Assembly: GCA_020849175.1 (NCBI GenBank)
Contig: JADLGR010000351.1
Coordinates: 1-32,860, forward strand
Source of the DNA: Deltaproteobacteria bacterium
Lineage (GTDB): Bacteria; Myxococcota_A; UBA9160
Direction: 5' to 3'
DNA length: 32,860 bases
Shown here piece after piece: positions 15,477 through 23,038 of the stretch. The translations under genes were made by a program, and so were the position numbers. The notes below the pieces were generated by a model. It saw only the letters and a program-made list of their open reading frames with translations, made no database searches and was not told where the DNA came from. Each line of letters starts with the position of its first letter. Position 1 is the stretch's first letter.

Positions 15477-16079
15477 ATGACGGTTACGATCGGGATCCTA
15501 CTCTTCGACGGCGTCGAAGAGCTCGACTTTGCCGGCCCGTGGGAGGTCTTCGCGGCAGCGGCCGCCGGGAAGCCGGAAGAGCTTCGGGTGGTGACGGTCG
15601 CCGAGCGCCACACGCCCATCCGCTGCAACAAGGGCCTGCGCGTTCTCTCCGACCACGCCTTCGACGATGCGCCCGCGCTCGACGTCGTGCTCGTTCCGGG
15701 AGGACAGGGTACGCGCAAGGAAGTCGACAACCCCGTGCTCGTGGGCTGGCTCCGGCGAATCGGGGAGCGCTGCACCTGGATCACGAGCGTGTGTACGGGC
15801 GCGCTGCTCCTCCACGAAGCGGGCTTCACCGCGGGACGAAGCATCACGACGCACTGGGCATTCGTCCCCGCGCTTCGCGAGCGCGCGAAGGACGCCACGG
15901 TTCTCGCCGACGTGCGTTACGTGCAGGACGGGAACGTCGTGACGGCGGCCGGCGTATCGGCAGGCATCGACATGGCGCTCTGGATGGTGGGTCGCCTCTT
16001 CGACCCGGCGTACGCCCGCAGCATCCAGCGCTACATCCAGTACGACCCGGCGCCGCCCTACGCGGCACAGACGCAGTAG
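15477..16079 (+). CDS. DJ-1/PfpI-family protein, isonitrile hydratase-like
   Basis: This 200-residue protein of the DJ-1/PfpI (class I glutamine amidotransferase-like) superfamily has the nucleophile elbow SVCTGALLL (Cys106, Thr107) and the N-terminal acidic pair around Glu14 and Asp17 (EELDFAGPWEVF). The Asp plus Cys-Thr combination matches isonitrile hydratase (InhA), which converts isonitriles to N-formamides; PfpI proteases and AraC-type regulators of this family differ. No DNA-binding domain is present. GGAG lies six bases before the ATG. The gene is isolated by the hairpin upstream. The specific reaction is inferred from residues only. Confidence 0.88.
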   Translation: MTVTIGILLFDGVEELDFAGPWEVFAAAAAGKPEELRVVTVAERHTPIRCNKGLRVLSDHAFDDAPALDVVLVPGGQGTRKEVDNPVLVGWLRRIGERCTWITSVCTGALLLHEAGFTAGRSITTHWAFVPALRERAKDATVLADVRYVQDGNVVTAAGVSAGIDMALWMVGRLFDPAYARSIQRYIQYDPAPPYAAQTQ

Positions 16080-16123
16080 GCGGCGCTGGCGAGGCCGCTG
16101 CGGGCTATGACAAGCTCCCGCGC

Positions 16124-16699
16124 ATGAATCCGGCGCCGCAGCCGCGCTCGGCGTTTCTGACGCTGCTCTACTTCGTCCTCGGCCTCGGCGCCGTCGTCGC
16201 GCTCGTGGGCGGCGTCGGCCTGTATCTGTTCCTGCGTACGGAAGAGGGGAAGAAGGTTCTCGCGATCGCGAAGCAGGGAAGCGCGCTCCTCTCCGAAGCA
16301 GCCGTGGCGCCGGGCACCCACGAGCTGCGGAGCATCGGCTGCGAGACAGCGCTCGCCGTTCCTGCGGGCCGGATCCTCGATCTGCTGCGCCAGATCGGGT
16401 CGGAGGCGCGAACGGACGAGATCACGGAAGGCTTCGTCTCCGTGGGGGGGCTCGCGTCCGAGACCCCCGTGGTCTTCTGCGCGCAGGAGCAGGCCGGGAC
16501 GCCGGATTGCGCGTCGGCCGCGAAGGTCTACGCGAGCGTCGCCGGTCCGCCTCCCGCCCGCTTCGTCGTGCTGATGGCGCCCCGCCCCGGTGACCTCGCG
16601 GGCTGCAGCGGAATCTACGGGCCGGACGGCTCGCGCCTCGCCGATCTCCCGAAGCCCACACCGCCGCCGCCGCCGGATCCTCCGCCCACGCAGGGATGA
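16124..16699 (+). CDS. Single-pass membrane protein with Pro-rich tail, unknown function
   Basis: This is a 191-residue protein with one strong transmembrane segment (about residues 10-36) preceded by a short cytoplasmic part. A soluble domain follows that contains several Cys (IGCETAL, FCAQEQ, PDCAS, GCSGIYG), then a Pro-rich C-terminal tail of about 15 residues. The topology (N-in anchor, soluble part outside) fits paired disulfides. No family is recognised. The ATG at 16124 has no good Shine-Dalgarno, so translation may be weak or coupled to the upstream gene, whose stop is 44 bases away. Confidence 0.75.
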   Translation: MNPAPQPRSAFLTLLYFVLGLGAVVALVGGVGLYLFLRTEEGKKVLAIAKQGSALLSEAAVAPGTHELRSIGCETALAVPAGRILDLLRQIGSEARTDEITEGFVSVGGLASETPVVFCAQEQAGTPDCASAAKVYASVAGPPPARFVVLMAPRPGDLAGCSGIYGPDGSRLADLPKPTPPPPPDPPPTQG

Positions 16700-16733
16700 C
16701 GGCCACACCGATCCGTGACATCGGCGTCCGTCA
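16697..16733. terminator. Nested hairpin joining two convergent stop codons
   Basis: TGACGG (16697-16702) pairs with CCGTCA (16728-16733) and an inner CCGAT/ATCGG stem (16708-16712, 16720-16724) closes a 7-base loop. Both outer arms contain a stop codon: TGA of the plus-strand gene and, on the minus strand, TGA of the glycosyltransferase. A bidirectional terminator is likely. Confidence 0.45.
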
Positions 16734-17747
16734 CCCGAAGCGCGATGCGCTCGTGAAGGCCTGCGACGCGGTGGCCGCGTAGCGAGCGGACTTCCGGATC
16801 TGCGCGACGACCGCGTTGCGGACGGCCGAAACCGGAATTGTCGCGACGGGATTTCCCTCGAGCACCACGCGGTCCTCGCGCGGCGGCCACGGCCCGTACG
16901 ATGCGACGGGCGTCGCTCCGAAGAGGGCGACGATCGGAACGTCGGTGGCACAGGCGACGTGGAGTGGACCGGTGTCGGCCGTGACGAAGAGATGCAGACG
17001 CGACATCAGCGCTGCCAGCTCCGTCACCGACGTCTGTCCGATCAGATTGACCGTGTCCGGCGCGCAGGCGAGCAGGCGCCGCGCGAGCACGAGCTCGCCG
17101 GCGCTCCCGGTGAGCACGAAGCGAAGGCGTGGAATCTCGGTGCGAAGCGTCGCGACGAGGGCGCGAAAGCGATCGACCGGCCACGCCTTGGGGTGTGCGA
17201 GCGGCTTCCACAGCTTCCAGCCGCGCCGGGCGACGCGGTTACATCCCATGTGCAGGCCGATGAGGAGGTCGGCGTCTTCGACACGCGCCTGTTCGAGGAG
17301 CGAGGCCACACGCGCGGCGTCGGCCGCGTCGGGGTAGAGCTCGTAACGCCGCAGCGCCGCGCCGCGCAGGACGCCGGTCGCGCGCTCGACGCACGCGATC
17401 GCGATCTGTGCTTCGTGCTCGGCGCCGCCGCGGCGGATGCGCTCCGTCTCGATGCCGAGCCGCTCCGCGATCTGCCTCGCCGTCCTGTTCGCCTTGAGAT
17501 CGAGGAGCCGGTCGAAGCGAGCCTCCGCGGCGAGGGCCGTCGCCTCGTCGTGCACGAAGACGCGGTCGACGCACGGGTTGTCGCGGAGCACCTGCGCTGC
17601 GGCCTTGCTCTGCGCCATGACCTCGATGTGTGCGAACGGATCGGCCTCGCGTAGCAGGCGAAGCGCGGGCGTACAGAAGATCACGTCGCCGATGCGGTCG
17701 GAGACGATGACGAGAATGCGCTTGGCGGACGGCGAGCTCACGGGCAT
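16731..17747 (-). CDS. Glycosyltransferase family 9 (heptosyltransferase-like)
   Basis: This 338-residue GT-B enzyme belongs to family 9, the ADP-heptose:LPS heptosyltransferases. The N-terminal domain starts RILVIVSDRIGDVIFCTPALRLLR (9-32), with the Asp-x-Ile-Gly-Asp pattern typical of these enzymes. The C-terminal domain carries VTADTGPLHVACATDVPIVALFG, the conserved nucleotide-sugar-binding signature. It acts at the cytoplasmic face of the inner membrane on the LPS inner core or another surface glycan; the sugar cannot be read from sequence. It is last in a minus-strand block after GH84 and glpD; the 58-base gap to glpD holds a small hairpin. Confidence 0.9.
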   Translation of the reverse strand: MPVSSPSAKRILVIVSDRIGDVIFCTPALRLLREADPFAHIEVMAQSKAAAQVLRDNPCVDRVFVHDEATALAAEARFDRLLDLKANRTARQIAERLGIETERIRRGGAEHEAQIAIACVERATGVLRGAALRRYELYPDAADAARVASLLEQARVEDADLLIGLHMGCNRVARRGWKLWKPLAHPKAWPVDRFRALVATLRTEIPRLRFVLTGSAGELVLARRLLACAPDTVNLIGQTSVTELAALMSRLHLFVTADTGPLHVACATDVPIVALFGATPVASYGPWPPREDRVVLEGNPVATIPVSAVRNAVVAQIRKSARYAATASQAFTSASRFG

Positions 17748-17778
17748 CGAGCATGCCGGAAGCGCGACGACGTGCCAC

Positions 17779-17795
17779 CCGCACCTCCCGTGCGG
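17779..17795 (-). terminator. Small hairpin between glpD and the glycosyltransferase
   Basis: A perfect 6-bp stem (ccgcac/gtgcgg) with a 5-base loop lies 10 bases past the glpD stop. On the minus strand the loop reads GGGAG. No U tract. It could be a weak terminator or a transcript-processing hairpin. Confidence 0.35.
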
Positions 17796-17805
17796 CGAGG
17801 CCGCC

Positions 17806-19434
17806 TCAGGAGCGCTCCGTCCGGAATTCGAGGTCGCGTCCGAGAGCCGACATCGTCGTTGCGATCTCTTCCCAGAACCGGCCCTCGGACCATCCGAGCC
17901 GGGCGGCCATTCGCTCCGCGACAGGCCGGACGAGTGTGGTGCGCTCGCCCGGCTCGTAGAGCGCAGCGCGCGTGCGGCGGTAGAGGACGTCGGTCACGGT
18001 CGCCGCGCCTTCCTCGTCCACTGCCCATGCGATCTCGCCCGCGAGCACGCGGCCTCCCGGCAGGATCGGGGTCGGGCCCGCCTTCGCGACCGATTCGGCC
18101 TCGCTTCCGTACAGGCGCGCAAGACGTGCGGCGGCGAGCGGCGTGAGCGCGAAGCTGCGCGCGAGCGCCGACGCGAGCGCGTCGAGGCCGGCCCCGAGAT
18201 CTCCGCCCGGAAGCGGCGTCTCGCGATCCTCCTCGCGCAGCGTCGCTCCGAGCGTCTTCGCTACCCGCTCGACGACGTTCGCCGCCATCTTTCGGTACCC
18301 GGTCAGCTTGCCTCCGGCGATCGTGAGGACTCCGGCGGGTCCGATCCAGATCTCGTCGCGGCGTGAGATCTCGGTGGGCCGCTTGCCCGGCTGTGCGATC
18401 AGCGGGCGAAGGCCTCCCCAGGCAGCGACGCACTCCTCGGGCCGGACGGGCTCGACGTCGAAGACGCGCGGGAGGGGCTCGAGCAGGTACTCGACGTCGG
18501 CGCGCGTGATCGCCGGCCAGATCGCGGTCGCTCCCGTGTAGGAGGTGTCGGTGGTTCCGACGTAGACGATGTCGCCGCGCGGCACGACGAAGATCGAGCG
18601 CCGGTCGGCGGCGGTCATCACGACGATGTGGCGGACTGGAACGCGATGCGCCGGTAAGACGACGTGAATTCCGTTCGAGAGGTGGAGGAGCGACGGCGCG
18701 GCGGCGTTCTCGAGCCGGCGAACGGCTTCGACCCACGGGCCCGCCGCGTTGACGAGACAGCGCGCGCGGACGTGAACCTCCCGCCCCGAGAGGCCGCAGC
18801 GCGCCACCACGCCCACGGCACGTTCGCCTTCTCGAACGATCGAGACGGCTCTCGCGTGGCTGACCGCTTCGGCGCCGTGACGTCTGGCGTCGCGGAGGTT
18901 CGCGAGCACGAGGCGCGCGTCGTCGGTCAGATACTCGCGATACAGACAGGCGAACGGCGTGCGATCGCGGCGGAGGACCGGCTCATTGCGCGAGAGCTCC
19001 GCCGAGTCCCAGCTCCGGTGCCGATCGGCCTCGTCGATCGCGCCGAGGGCCTCGTAGGTCCCGAGCCCGGCGCGAAACTTGAGCAGGCCCGCGCGCGACC
19101 GAGCGGGAACCAGCATCCAGCAGGGCTCCGCGAGATGCGGGGCGATCCGGTGCACCTCTCGGCGCTCGAGAGCCGTCTCGCGAACGAGCGCGATGTCGCC
19201 GTGCGCGAGGTAGCGCAGGCCGCCGTGGAGGAGCTTCGACGAACGGCTCGACGTGCCGGCGGCAAAGTCATCGGCTTCGATGAGCGCGACCGACAGCCCG
19301 CCGATCGCCGCGGCTCGAGCGACGCCGGCGCCCGTGATGCCGCCCCCGATCACGACGCAGTCGAACGTGCCGGCCGCGAGGCGGCCGAGGACGGCTTCGC
19401 GGTCGAGAGTCGAGAGGGCGGCGTCGGTGGGCAT
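17806..19434 (-). CDS. glpD: FAD-dependent glycerol-3-phosphate dehydrogenase
   Basis: This 542-residue flavoenzyme oxidises sn-glycerol 3-phosphate to dihydroxyacetone phosphate at the inner membrane, passing electrons to quinone. The N-terminal FAD motif is VVIGGGITGAGVARAA (about 27-42), then SSRSSKLLHGGLRYL, the GlpD-diagnostic segment. Substrate-binding and C-terminal segments (TTDTSYTG, AAWGGLRPLI, GGKLTGYRKMA) are all present. Length matches GlpD family members of 500-560 residues. ATG at 19434 has GGGGA just upstream. The hairpin at 19457-19500 lies 22 bases before it, so expression may be controlled by RNA structure. No glpK or glpF is nearby. Confidence 0.95.
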   Translation of the reverse strand: MPTDAALSTLDREAVLGRLAAGTFDCVVIGGGITGAGVARAAAIGGLSVALIEADDFAAGTSSRSSKLLHGGLRYLAHGDIALVRETALERREVHRIAPHLAEPCWMLVPARSRAGLLKFRAGLGTYEALGAIDEADRHRSWDSAELSRNEPVLRRDRTPFACLYREYLTDDARLVLANLRDARRHGAEAVSHARAVSIVREGERAVGVVARCGLSGREVHVRARCLVNAAGPWVEAVRRLENAAAPSLLHLSNGIHVVLPAHRVPVRHIVVMTAADRRSIFVVPRGDIVYVGTTDTSYTGATAIWPAITRADVEYLLEPLPRVFDVEPVRPEECVAAWGGLRPLIAQPGKRPTEISRRDEIWIGPAGVLTIAGGKLTGYRKMAANVVERVAKTLGATLREEDRETPLPGGDLGAGLDALASALARSFALTPLAAARLARLYGSEAESVAKAGPTPILPGGRVLAGEIAWAVDEEGAATVTDVLYRRTRAALYEPGERTTLVRPVAERMAARLGWSEGRFWEEIATTMSALGRDLEFRTERS

Positions 19435-19456
19435 GTTCCCCGGCTGGCAGCGGCTG

Positions 19457-19500
19457 GCGCACCATCCTAACCCATTCGCGCGGGCGAATGGGCGGTGCGC
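19457..19500 (-). promoter_or_regulatory. Nested hairpin between the GH84 gene and glpD
   Basis: Inner stem cccattcgc/gcgaatggg (19471-19479, 19484-19492), 9 bp with a 4-base loop, is nested in an outer 7-bp stem gcgcacc/ggtgcgc (19457-19463, 19494-19500). It begins 14 bases after the GH84 stop and ends 22 bases before the glpD ATG on the minus strand. Terminator, attenuator or mRNA-processing site are all possible. Confidence 0.55.
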
Positions 19501-19514
19501 GATTGCGCTGCAGC

Positions 19515-20957
19515 TCAGGCGTTCGCCGGCCTCGGCGCGAGCCGCTCGAGTGCGAGGTCCTCGGCGAGCGCGACGAACTCGTCGGCGAGGCAGCGGCCGC
19601 GCACCAGCGCCGGATCACGCCCGAGGGCCATCGCCTCTTCGGCCATCGACGCGAGCTGCGGATACAGGACTCGTCGCGGGCCGTAGCTCACGTGACGGGG
19701 CTCGGCCTCGATTCCGAGCCGGACTTCGAGCCCGAAGAGTGCTGCGACCTTCGCGGCGGCGCCTGCACTGCCCGCGAGCGCTGTGACGGCGTCAACGGCC
19801 CAGCGGATGCGCTGCGTCTCGATGCGATGCGATGCGATCCACGGCTCGATCTCCGCCAGGAGCGCGCGGTCGGTGAGGCCTTCGCGGAGCGAGTTGGCGC
19901 AGGCGAGGCGCTCGTCGCACAGCGTCTGGAGCGAGCGGATCGCCGGGTCGACGTCGCCCCGCGCGAGCCCTCCTCGCAGCGCGGCAAGGCCATCCTCGAG
20001 CGCGCGATCCCGATCGTCGGGCCAGATCGCCGAGAAGCGGTGCGCCGCGGCGAACAGAGCCAGCGCATCAGGCGCGCCCTCACCGACCTCTTCGAGCGCT
20101 TCGCGCCACGCGCGCTCGGGATCGTACCGTGCTGGATCGCGGAGATACTCGGCAGCCGTTCGGATCGCGATGGCCGAGGCGTGCGCGTGCTGCATTGGAT
20201 TGAGGAGGACTCCGCTCGCTACCTCGGACAGGTCCGAGTCGCGGCGGCCGTACGGGCCGAGGTGCAACATGAAGCGCATCGGTCCGTCGGAGACCGGCAC
20301 GTTGTCCCAGATCAGCAGCCGGCGTCGCAGCGCCGCCACGCGCGCCTGCGCCTCGGCACGCGCGATCGCGGGGCTGCACACCGTGCGACCGGTCCATCCG
20401 ACCTCGATCTCGCCCGGCAGGCCGGCGCCGAGCGTTTCGAGATATTCGGAAGACCCGACGCCGAGGTAGTCCATCGGGCACAGCCACCACGAGACAGCCG
20501 GACCGAGTGCCTCGAGTAGCGCGGCAGCGAGCGCGACGTGCGCGTCGGCGAGGCTCGCGAAACGTCTTCGATCCTCTTCGTGGACGAGATGAGAGGGGAC
20601 ATCATCGAGAAAGAGCGCGAGGGATCGTGCGCCGAGGCGAACGAAGCTGCGCAGCTTCTCTGCGAGCAGTGCAGCGTCGTCGTTCGACGCGTATCGGATC
20701 GAGAGCCCCGGCGAGATCGCGAACGCGACCTCGACGCCGTGCTTCGCACCGTGCTCGACGAGCGCGGCGAACTCGCGCATGCGCGGCTCGGGATACGGCT
20801 CGCGCCATCGATCGCGGTGCAGCGGGTCGTTCTTCGGCGCGTGGACGTAGCGGTTCATCCCCCAGCGTCCCATGCGCTCGACCATCCACAGGCGATCGTC
20901 GTGACTCCACGGCGGTCCATAGAAGCCCTCGACGACGCCGCGATGTACGAAGGTCAC
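19515..20957 (-). CDS. GH84 beta-N-acetylglucosaminidase (O-GlcNAcase-like)
   Basis: This 480-residue enzyme resembles glycoside hydrolase family 84 (hyaluronidase / protein O-GlcNAcase). The catalytic domain begins at once with RGVVEGFYGPPWSHDDR, the GH84 hallmark. The catalytic Asp pair is Asp118-Asp119 in FLDDVPSH; MNRYVHAPKNDP (34-45), CPMDYLG, EVGWTGRTVCS and LLIWDNVPVSDG line the N-acetyl sugar site. A helical C-terminal half (about 300-480) follows. Members cleave terminal beta-GlcNAc with substrate-assisted catalysis. No signal peptide is visible, unlike secreted clostridial hyaluronidases, so it looks cytoplasmic. The GTG at 20957 has GGGGGA only three bases upstream, so the exact start is uncertain. 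The true substrate is unknown. Confidence 0.9.
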   Translation of the reverse strand: MTFVHRGVVEGFYGPPWSHDDRLWMVERMGRWGMNRYVHAPKNDPLHRDRWREPYPEPRMREFAALVEHGAKHGVEVAFAISPGLSIRYASNDDAALLAEKLRSFVRLGARSLALFLDDVPSHLVHEEDRRRFASLADAHVALAAALLEALGPAVSWWLCPMDYLGVGSSEYLETLGAGLPGEIEVGWTGRTVCSPAIARAEAQARVAALRRRLLIWDNVPVSDGPMRFMLHLGPYGRRDSDLSEVASGVLLNPMQHAHASAIAIRTAAEYLRDPARYDPERAWREALEEVGEGAPDALALFAAAHRFSAIWPDDRDRALEDGLAALRGGLARGDVDPAIRSLQTLCDERLACANSLREGLTDRALLAEIEPWIASHRIETQRIRWAVDAVTALAGSAGAAAKVAALFGLEVRLGIEAEPRHVSYGPRRVLYPQLASMAEEAMALGRDPALVRGRCLADEFVALAEDLALERLAPRPANA

Positions 20958-21176
20958 GACTCCCCCGGGCGCGAGCTGCGCGCGACGGCACGACCGTAGC
21001 CCGGAGAGCCGCCTTGCCGCAGCGCGTGCCGCGCGCCGGGATCTGCCGCGCGTGGCGGTCGATCGGGTATCGTCGGTCCGAGGAGAGCGGCCAGACGTGA
21101 CGATCGTGGTCGTCGAGGGTGACCGGCCGGCGAGGCACAGCGCCGGACGAGGGCGCGCAAGCGCGGTGTCGTAGGG

Positions 21177-22301
21177 TTGCGCGATCTTCGCGAGGTGATT
21201 GCCGCAGCCAGGCAGGTCTGCGCGCGTGGAGAACGGGCCGCGCTCGTGACGGTGGTGCGTGTCGTCGGATCGGCGTATCGCCGCCCCGGGGCGCGCATGC
21301 TGATCGAAGAGGGCGGCCGCTGCGTCGGTCTCGTCTCCGGAGGCTGTCTCGAGGCCGACCTCGCCGAGCGTGCGCGCGCCGTCATCGAGAGCGGCCGCCC
21401 GGCCTTCGTCACGTACGACGCAAGGACGGACGAAGACCTCGTCTTCGGCCTCGGATCGGGGTGCGAGGGAACGATCGAGGTGCTGATCGAGCGCATTCCC
21501 GAGCGTACGGATGGGGGTCATCTCGCGCTCGCCGCGCGCTGTCTTGCCGGGCGCGAGGCGCTCGCGCTCGCGACCGTCTTTCGCTCGGAGGGGACCGAGC
21601 GTCTCGGCGCACGCTGCTGGGCGCTGGCGGGAGGCACGAGCGGCGCCGACGTCGCGAACGAGGCGCTCGCCGCGGAGCTCGGTCGTGCGGCCGCCGCTGC
21701 GCTCTCCGGCGTCCGACACCGTTTCGTGACAGCGGCGGCGGCGGGAGAAGCGGTCGAGGCGCTCGTCGAAGTCCTCCTCCCGCCGCCGGAGCTGTTCGTC
21801 CTCGGCGCCGGAAGCGACGCCGACCCCGTGGTCCGACTCGCGGTCCGCCTCGGCTTCGACGTCACCGTCGCCGATCACCGTCCGGCGCTCGTGCGGAACG
21901 AACGCTTTCCCGGCGCGCATCGTGTCGTCACCTGTGCGCCGGGACGGCTCCTCGAGACGGTGGATCTCGATCCCGAGAGCGCGGTGCTCGTCATGTCGCA
22001 CTCCTACGCGCACGATCTCGGAGCTCTACGCCAGCTCGCCGGGCGGCACCGCGGCTACCTCGGCGTGCTCGGGCCGCGCCGGCGTACCGAGCGCATGCTC
22101 GACGAGCTCGCGCGAGAGGGCGTCGCGCTCTCGCCGGAGCAGCGGGCTCGACTGCACGCGCCGGTCGGCCTCGACATCGGCGCCGAGACGCCCGAGGAGA
22201 TCGCGGTCTCCGCGCTCGCGGAGATCTGCGCCGTGCTGGCCGGGCGAACGGGCGGCATGCTCCGCGACCGCGATGCGCCGATTCACGGACAGGACGCGTG
22301 A
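21177..22301 (+). CDS. XdhC/CoxI-family molybdenum-enzyme maturation factor
   Basis: This 374-residue protein belongs to the XdhC/CoxI family. These bind molybdenum cofactor and help sulfurate and insert it into xanthine dehydrogenase-type hydroxylases. The N-terminal XdhC/CoxI domain has RVVGSAYRRPGARM (29-41) and SGGCLEADL with conserved Cys57. A linker leads to a Rossmann domain (LFVLGAGSDADPVVRLA, ADHRP, then MSHSYAHDLGALR and GYLGVLGPRRR). The start is a TTG at 21177 giving a family-like N terminus; its ribosome site is poor. Two bases separate the stop from the next ATG. No molybdenum hydroxylase genes are in the window. Confidence 0.91.
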   Translation: MRDLREVIAAARQVCARGERAALVTVVRVVGSAYRRPGARMLIEEGGRCVGLVSGGCLEADLAERARAVIESGRPAFVTYDARTDEDLVFGLGSGCEGTIEVLIERIPERTDGGHLALAARCLAGREALALATVFRSEGTERLGARCWALAGGTSGADVANEALAAELGRAAAAALSGVRHRFVTAAAAGEAVEALVEVLLPPPELFVLGAGSDADPVVRLAVRLGFDVTVADHRPALVRNERFPGAHRVVTCAPGRLLETVDLDPESAVLVMSHSYAHDLGALRQLAGRHRGYLGVLGPRRRTERMLDELAREGVALSPEQRARLHAPVGLDIGAETPEEIAVSALAEICAVLAGRTGGMLRDRDAPIHGQDA

Positions 22302-22303
22302 GC

Positions 22304-22906
22304 ATGACAGGCGACGAGGCGCCGGTTGGGGCGATCGTGCTCGCCGCCGGGGCGTCGTCGCGCATGGGCGCCGCGAAGCAGCTCTTCGACGTGGATGGCC
22401 GAAGTCTCGTTCGCCGCGCGGCCGAGGCTGCGTGTGATGCAGGCTGCGCACCGGTCGTCGTCGTCGTGGGCGCGCAGGCCGAGCGCGTTCGCGCTGCGCT
22501 CGACGGACTCGGCGTTGCGATCGCCTTCAATCCCGGCTGGCGCGAGGGGATTGCGAGCTCACTGCGCTGCGGTGTCGAGGCGCTTCCCGAGGGCGTGAGC
22601 GCGGCGATCGTCCTGCTCTGTGACCAGCCCGCCGTCTCGCCGGGATTGCTCGAGAGCCTCATTCGACGCCGCCGCGAGTCGGGCCGGCCGATCGTCGCGT
22701 GCCGCTACGGCTCCGTTACGGGCGTCCCTGCGCTCTTCGCTCGCGAGCTCTTTCCGCAGCTCCTCGCGCTCGAAGGCGACGCCGGGGCGCGCGGCCTTCT
22801 CGCACGCGCGGGCGACGAGGTCGAGAGCGTCGGCTTTCCGGACGGCGCCTTCGACCTCGATACCCCGGAAGACTGGGCGCGCTGGAGGGCCCGCGAACGC
22901 GTGTAG
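22304..22906 (+). CDS. MobA/MocA-like molybdenum cofactor nucleotidyltransferase
   Basis: This 200-residue NTP-transferase has the N-terminal signature IVLAAGASSRMGAAKQL (11-27), which binds the nucleotide, then LLCDQPAVSP (metal Asp) and a C-terminal FDLDTPEDWARW typical of MocA/MobA relatives. MocA couples CMP to molybdopterin for xanthine dehydrogenase-family enzymes, and MobA couples GMP; the pairing with XdhC favours MocA. The ATG lies two bases after the XdhC stop (22299-22301), so the two are co-translated. The pair together implies a molybdenum hydroxylase elsewhere in the genome. Confidence 0.9.
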   Translation: MTGDEAPVGAIVLAAGASSRMGAAKQLFDVDGRSLVRRAAEAACDAGCAPVVVVVGAQAERVRAALDGLGVAIAFNPGWREGIASSLRCGVEALPEGVSAAIVLLCDQPAVSPGLLESLIRRRRESGRPIVACRYGSVTGVPALFARELFPQLLALEGDAGARGLLARAGDEVESVGFPDGAFDLDTPEDWARWRARERV

Positions 22907-23038
22907 TGCGACCGGGCTTCGCCGTGGGCATGAAGCGGCTATCGTGCGCGGCCGGAGTGGACTTCGTGCCCGATCGTGGCTGCGTGCCGTAGTCTGCGCA
23001 GCTCCACGAGGCCCGAGGCAGTGAAGTGCGGGAGGAAC

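Noticed and set aside
20958-21176. A small gene or riboswitch between the GH84 and XdhC genes
   Set aside because: This 219-base divergent gap has open frames but none with a domain, and I found no molybdenum-cofactor or other riboswitch-like structure by eye.
19515-22013. GH84 gene extended to 832 residues
   Set aside because: The upstream 350 residues run antisense to xdhC and lack similarity; the family signature starts at the GTG at 20957.
21119-22906. A 595-codon frame ending in the MocA-like gene
   Set aside because: Its first 395 residues lie out of frame across xdhC; the MocA signature starts at the ATG at 22304.
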